A stretch of DNA of 33,792 bases from Candidatus Accumulibacter adjunctus (lineage in GTDB: Bacteria > Pseudomonadota > Gammaproteobacteria > Burkholderiales > Rhodocyclaceae). The stretch is from NCBI GenBank assembly GCA_000585015.1, contig JFAX01000004.1:194342-228133 (forward strand), written 5' to 3'. The translations under genes were made by a program, and so were the position numbers. The notes under the pieces are model-generated. The model was given only the letters and a program-made list of their open reading frames with translations. It did not search any database and was not told where the DNA came from. Shown here piece after piece: positions 30,393 through 33,792 of this stretch. How positions within the stretch are numbered: the stretch's first letter is position 1; each line of letters starts with the position of its first letter.

Positions 30393-31721
30393 TCAGATGA
30401 TCCTGCGCTGCCGCAGGCGCCTGATCTCCTGCGCCGGGATGCCGAGCAACTCGCGCAGGATCTCGTAGGTGGCGTTGCCAAGGGGCGGCCCGAGGTTGGA
30501 GATTCGGCCCGGGGTCTCCGACAGGGTGGGAACGACGCCCGGGATGACGACTTCGCCAAGTCCCTCCTCGCACAGCCGGGCGAGGTTGCCGCGTGCCTGA
30601 AAGTGTTCGTCCTCGAAGATGTCGGCGATGCTGTTCAGCTTGCCGACAGGTACCTCGCCGTCGACGCAGCGTCGCATCACCTGCTCGCGGGTCAGCGAGC
30701 CAACCCATTCGATCACCAGCCGGTTGACCTCCTCGCGTGCCGCCAGGCGCTGGCGCTGGTTGCCGTAGCGATCCGCTGCAGCCAGTTCGGGTCTGCCCAT
30801 CACGGCAGCGAAACGTTCGAACATCCGGTCGGTGGTGCAGGCAATCGCCACCCATTTGTCGTCGACCGTGCGAAAGTGGCCGTGCGGCACGGCGACGAAG
30901 CTGCCGGCACCTTCGCGCTCGCGGACCTTGCCGAAGAGGCCGTAGGCCGCGGCGATCTCGTCCATCTGGCGGAAGACCGCCTCGTAGATGCCGATGTCGA
31001 TGATCTGCCCTTCGCCGCTGACTTCGCGATGGCGCAGCGCGAGCAGGATGCCGATCGCCCCATAGAGGCTCGACAGGTAGTCGCCCAGCGGTACCGTACC
31101 CGGGACCACTGGTGTTTCTCCCGGGAAGCCGGCGAGATAGGACAGCCCGGCGAAACCGTGCGCGATATGGGCAAAGCCCGAGCGGCGACGGTACGGTCCG
31201 CTCTGCCCGTAGCCCGAGACACGCAGCATCACCAGGCCGCGATTGGCCTGCCGCAGCTCCTCCCAGCCGAGTCCCCACTCTTCCATCGTCCCGGGGCGGA
31301 AGTTCTCGATCAGGACGTCGGACTTGGCGACGAGCTTCAGGAACAGCTCGACTCCTTCGCGCTGCCGCAGGTCGAGCGTCACCGACTTGCGGTTGCGACC
31401 TTCGCTGAGCCATGCCAGGGTCGCGTCGTGCCGCTTCGACGCCGTGCCGAAGCGACGCATCGGATCGCCGGCGACCGGATGTTCCACCTTGAGAACCTCG
31501 GCGCCGAACTCGCCGAGGATGGATGCCGCATAGGGTCCGGCGAGGAAGGTGCCGACGTCGATGACGCGCAGGCCGCTCATTGGCAGTCGGCTGCCGCCCA
31601 GCGAGTTCTCATGCTCTTCCTCGGACGACGTCGGGCTTGCCGCGGTCGGCCCGTCGCTCGCGCCTCCTGTCACCTCTGCCTGCTGACGGACATCCTTCGT
31701 CGAAGACGGCTCCCCTGCCAT
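30393..31721 (-). CDS. smtA: Succinyl-CoA:(S)-malate CoA-transferase subunit (SmtA-like)
   Basis: First gene of the cluster, 442 residues, closely similar to the next gene (shared [29 protein letters not shown] and LNSIADIF). The nucleophile is probably Asp214 in VPLGDYLSSLYG. Unlike SmtB it has about 45 extra N-terminal residues rich in Ser, Thr, Glu and Gly before the family start LPMSGLRVIDVGTF. The ATG at MAGEPSST is supported by GGAGGGAGG at good spacing. The frame stays open for 942 more bases upstream, but that stretch translates to arginine/alanine-rich sequence with no family features and is judged non-coding. Confidence 0.86.
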   Translation of the reverse strand: MAGEPSSTKDVRQQAEVTGGASDGPTAASPTSSEEEHENSLGGSRLPMSGLRVIDVGTFLAGPYAASILGEFGAEVLKVEHPVAGDPMRRFGTASKRHDATLAWLSEGRNRKSVTLDLRQREGVELFLKLVAKSDVLIENFRPGTMEEWGLGWEELRQANRGLVMLRVSGYGQSGPYRRRSGFAHIAHGFAGLSYLAGFPGETPVVPGTVPLGDYLSSLYGAIGILLALRHREVSGEGQIIDIGIYEAVFRQMDEIAAAYGLFGKVREREGAGSFVAVPHGHFRTVDDKWVAIACTTDRMFERFAAVMGRPELAAADRYGNQRQRLAAREEVNRLVIEWVGSLTREQVMRRCVDGEVPVGKLNSIADIFEDEHFQARGNLARLCEEGLGEVVIPGVVPTLSETPGRISNLGPPLGNATYEILRELLGIPAQEIRRLRQRRII

Positions 31722-31869
31722 TACCGATCCTCCCTCCTGCGCCTCGCGTGAGCCAGCCATCGCCGCCCGCTCTCGCCGCCATCCCGCGGCTCCGCTGTGA
31801 TCGTCGCAGGCCGGCTCCGCGCTGTCCAGATCGCCTGGCGTGTGCCCTCCGGCGCCAACGAAGCCTCGC

Positions 31870-31875
31870 AGTATA
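31870..31875 (-). promoter_or_regulatory. Candidate -10 element for the smtA-mch operon
   Basis: TATACT on the minus strand matches the -10 consensus at five of six positions and lies about 150 bases before the smtA start. No acceptable -35 is present at 16-18 bases, so an activator may be needed or the match may be chance. Confidence 0.3.
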
Positions 31876-32058
31876 GTTTCAAAAGGCAGTCGTCGGTACA
31901 GATTGCGTTGCCGTGCCGGTGCATGCCGCGAGCCACGGCGTGCGTGTCGCGACCGCGTCGGCGGCTTGCGGATGCAGATCCGGCAGCCAGCCGGAAGGTC
32001 GTTGCGGGTACTGCCGCAACCGTCGGCGGCGGCTTGTTGCGCAAATCCAGAAGACGAC

Positions 32059-32087
32059 TGGAAAAGTCGGCGGCCATGGACTATATT
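32059..32087 (+). promoter_or_regulatory. Candidate sigma-70 promoter in the long intergenic region
   Basis: TGGAAA (4 of 6 matches to TTGACA) and TATATT (5 of 6 matches to TATAAT) are separated by 17 bases. Transcription would start near 32094, some 590 bases before the next gene and just ahead of a structured element. Confidence 0.4.
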
Positions 32088-32108
32088 GGTCGCAGTGCAG
32101 TTTGGGGG

Positions 32109-32158
32109 GGCAAGTGGATCCCGGGGCTGGAGGTAGCCTGCAGGGGATTGCGCTTGCC
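32109..32158 (+). other. Predicted multi-part RNA stem-loop
   Basis: Three nested helices can form: GGCAAG/CTTGCC (32109-32114 with 32153-32158), ATCCC/GGGAT (32118-32122 with 32144-32148) and GGCT/AGCC (32125-32128 with 32135-32138), closed by the loop GGAGGT. It begins about 15 bases after the predicted start of the adjacent plus-strand promoter. It matches no RNA family I recognise. Confidence 0.35.
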
Positions 32159-32681
32159 GGACAGCGACATTTGCGAGTCGAAGGTGGAACCTGACCGGCG
32201 AACAAGAAGCCAGGGAGCAGCCTGTGGTTGTCGGGCAGGCGCGCCTCGTCCCTGCTTCTCGAGAAGGCCCGGCTGGCGTCATCCGGCCGCCGCCGCGCGC
32301 CCGGCCTGCAGCCATTTGTCGGCTTGTCCCGCCTCTGGCAGCCGGCCCGGCCCACCCGTTGCGTTGCGCCGATTCCCCTTGCTGGCGCAGCTGCCGCTTG
32401 CCTGTCCCGGCGCAGTGTCCGTCGCTGCCGCGGCGGCCGAATCGGCCGCCTGCGGCCCGCGCCGGGTGATCGCCTGCGCCGGCGGGCGGACATCGCGGCC
32501 CCGCCGGGGCGGCAACGCGCTTGCCGCATTGGTCGAGGCGACCGGCAAGCCAGCAAACACCCTTTTCCGATCCGCAAACCCTCGCCCGGTAGCCGGCGAG
32601 GGGCTGTTCGTGCGTCGCTGGCGCGACTGGCACGCGAATGACGTATTCCCCTGACTTCAGCAACGATTACGGAGGCAACAC

Positions 32682-33792
32682 ATGAAGCTCACGCTGACCC
32701 CTGACGAACTGAACGCCTGTTATGGCGAGCTGCACGAGGCGAATGCAGCCTTCAAGGGGCATTACCCCGCGGATTCCTCCGAGCGGCAGCCGGTTCACAC
32801 CGTATACGGCGGCGCCAACCTGTTCAAGGCTGGCTTTGCCGGCAAACTCGGCGAGGTGGCGCTCAAGACCCTCGACACCTATGCGCCGAACTACCACGTC
32901 TTCGCCCGCGTTCTCGGTTTGCCGGGTGCCGAGACCCTGCCCAGCAACCCGCTCGAAATCGACAGCCTGACGCGCGCGCTGGAAAGCAGCCCGGAGCAGG
33001 TGCGCGAGATCAAGCAGGCGGCGTGGCTCGCGTTCACCGTCTACAACCGGGTGCTCAAGAAGCTGCGCACGGAGCCCATCGAGGACAACCGCATCGACTT
33101 CGAGGATGGCTACGGCAATCGGCCGGACGACGAGGAGGATGGTCACGCCGTCGCCGCGGCGGACGAGGTCGCCAAGGGGATGAGCGAGAACGTCCTCTCG
33201 CCGTTCATCGGCATTCGCATCAAGACCTTTTCCGACGAGTGCAAGGTCCGTTCGATCCGCACGCTCGACATCTTCCTCACTCGCCTGGCCGAGAAGACCG
33301 GCGGCCGTTTGCCGGAGAACTTCATCGTCACCCTGCCCAAGGTGACAACTCCCGAGCAGGTCGCAGCCTGCGCCGGCATCCTGGCGAAGCTCGAAGCACG
33401 GCTGGGTTATCCCAAGGACTCGCTGCGCATGGAAATCATGATCGAAACGACGCAGTCGATCATCAACCACAAGGGCGAGAATACGGTGCCGCTGCTCGTT
33501 GCCGCCGCTGCCGGCCGCTGTCGGTCGGCAATTTTCGGGACCTACGATTACACCGCGTCGTGCAACATCACGGCGGCACACCAGAGCCACACCCACCCGT
33601 CGTGCGACTTCGCCCGTCACGTGCTGCAGGTCAGCCTGGCCGGAACCGGCATCACGATCAGCGATGGCGCGACCACCAGCATGCCGATCGGGCCGCACAA
33701 GGCGGCTGCTGGCTCTGTCCTCTCGCCACAGCAGATGGACGAGAACCGCGCCGTCGTGCATGGTGCCTGGAAGCTCCACTACGACAACATCA
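32682..33792 (+). CDS. DUF6986-type CitE-like aldolase/lyase superfamily protein (3' truncated)
   Basis: The first 370 residues of a protein that runs off the window. It shows the layout of the HpcH/HpaI-citrate lyase barrel: FEDGYG with Glu141-Asp142 (like LEDAIP in Mcl), GIRIKTFSDE with an arginine, LPKVTTPEQV, MIETTQS with Glu255 and FGTYDYTASCNI with Asp289. These last two align with the metal ligands of Mcl. This architecture fits the DUF6986 family, of unknown reaction; I am moderately sure of the family name. A GGAGG site precedes the ATG. It is divergent from the 3-hydroxypropionate cluster, which makes a CoA-thioester or C-C lyase role tempting but unproven. Confidence 0.8.
   Translation, partial: MKLTLTPDELNACYGELHEANAAFKGHYPADSSERQPVHTVYGGANLFKAGFAGKLGEVALKTLDTYAPNYHVFARVLGLPGAETLPSNPLEIDSLTRALESSPEQVREIKQAAWLAFTVYNRVLKKLRTEPIEDNRIDFEDGYGNRPDDEEDGHAVAAADEVAKGMSENVLSPFIGIRIKTFSDECKVRSIRTLDIFLTRLAEKTGGRLPENFIVTLPKVTTPEQVAACAGILAKLEARLGYPKDSLRMEIMIETTQSIINHKGENTVPLLVAAAAGRCRSAIFGTYDYTASCNITAAHQSHTHPSCDFARHVLQVSLAGTGITISDGATTSMPIGPHKAAAGSVLSPQQMDENRAVVHGAWKLHYDNI

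Larger units (their letters stand above)
31722..32681. other. 960-base non-coding region between divergent genes
   Basis: No convincing protein is encoded on either strand: open frames here translate to Arg/Pro/Ala-rich sequence without recognisable motifs or ribosome sites. The region contains a minus-strand -10 candidate (31870-31875), a plus-strand promoter candidate (TGGAAA at 32059-32064 and TATATT at 32082-32087), a predicted stem-loop at 32109-32158 and a 12-base palindrome CTTCTCGAGAAG at 32255-32266. It is unusually long for this compact window and could hold a small RNA or a long leader. Confidence 0.55.

Noticed and set aside
26784-31751. A 1655-codon open frame on the plus strand across the whole smtA-mch cluster
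   Set aside because: It is antisense to five genes with firm family matches, and its product is Arg/Asp/Gln/His-rich with no domain. Long antisense frames are expected opposite GC-rich codons.
32180-32226. Sequence GAACCTGACC ... AGCCAGGGAGCAGCC resembling parts of the TPP riboswitch and the B12 box
   Set aside because: The other required elements (CTGAGA for TPP; GCCACTG for cobalamin) are absent upstream and the next gene is more than 450 bases away. Treated as chance similarity.
32210-32226. GGGAGCAGCC resembling the signal recognition particle RNA motif
   Set aside because: The invariant CAGGTCCGGAAGGAAGCAGC core is not present.
31797-32654. A 285-codon plus-strand open frame in the long intergenic region
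   Set aside because: Arg/Pro/Ala-rich composition, no ribosome site and no motif; it looks like non-coding GC-rich DNA.
31722-32663. Upstream in-frame extension of smtA by 314 residues
   Set aside because: The extension is low-complexity Arg/Ala/Gly sequence with no ribosome site at its far end, while MAGEPSST has a strong GGAGGGAGG site and gives a family-like length.

Overview
This is a GC-rich chromosomal window with dense, short-spaced operons typical of a betaproteobacterium. It carries a cbb3 oxidase operon with an Anr/FNR-type site, a yajC-secD-secF block downstream of tgt, a DUF2322 gene and a YibF-like GST. A set of 3-hydroxypropionate bi-cycle genes in a proteobacterial background points to the Rhodocyclales, most likely a 'Candidatus Accumulibacter'-like polyphosphate-accumulating organism. 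That taxonomic call is inference from gene content, not from a marker gene. No tRNA, rRNA, insertion sequence, CRISPR array or phage gene was seen.

Layout. Positions 1-5618 (+) hold the end of ccoN, then ccoO, ccoQ and ccoP, a terminator, an FNR-like promoter, ccoG, ccoH, a 46-residue DUF3149-type membrane peptide and a TonB-like protein. A NUDIX hydrolase (-) converges on this block. Positions 6406-8252 (+) are motA-motB. A GST (-) and purB (+) diverge from a shared promoter region, and purB is followed by a zinc-ribbon membrane protein, a DUF2322 protein and a cytochrome c'. From 11713 to 24367 everything is on the minus strand, read from high to low coordinates: a 2-oxoacid oxidoreductase operon (gamma, alpha, beta and a GltD-ferredoxin fusion), ppdK, tgt-yajC-secD-secF, and a cytochrome b561-type protein. 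A secreted DUF3616 protein (+) follows at 24591. Positions 25695-31721 (-) are a compact five-gene cluster, smtA-smtB-mct-mcl-mch. A 960-base non-coding stretch then leads to a CitE-like DUF6986 protein (+) cut by the window end.

How the genes may work together. The five-gene cluster encodes most of the glyoxylate-assimilating half of the 3-hydroxypropionate bi-cycle: SmtAB activates malate (or citramalate) with succinyl-CoA, Mcl cleaves malyl-CoA and condenses glyoxylate with propionyl-CoA, Mch dehydrates methylmalyl-CoA, and Mct moves CoA within mesaconyl-CoA. Mesaconyl-C4-CoA hydratase (Meh) is not in the window. The pathway yields acetyl-CoA and pyruvate. The neighbouring oxidoreductase (probably acting on pyruvate) and pyruvate phosphate dikinase would interconvert acetyl-CoA, pyruvate and PEP. 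Together this is a C2/C3 carbon module fitting a bacterium that takes up acetate and propionate under alternating oxic and anoxic conditions. The high-affinity cbb3 oxidase and the cytochrome c'/b561 pair fit microoxic life.
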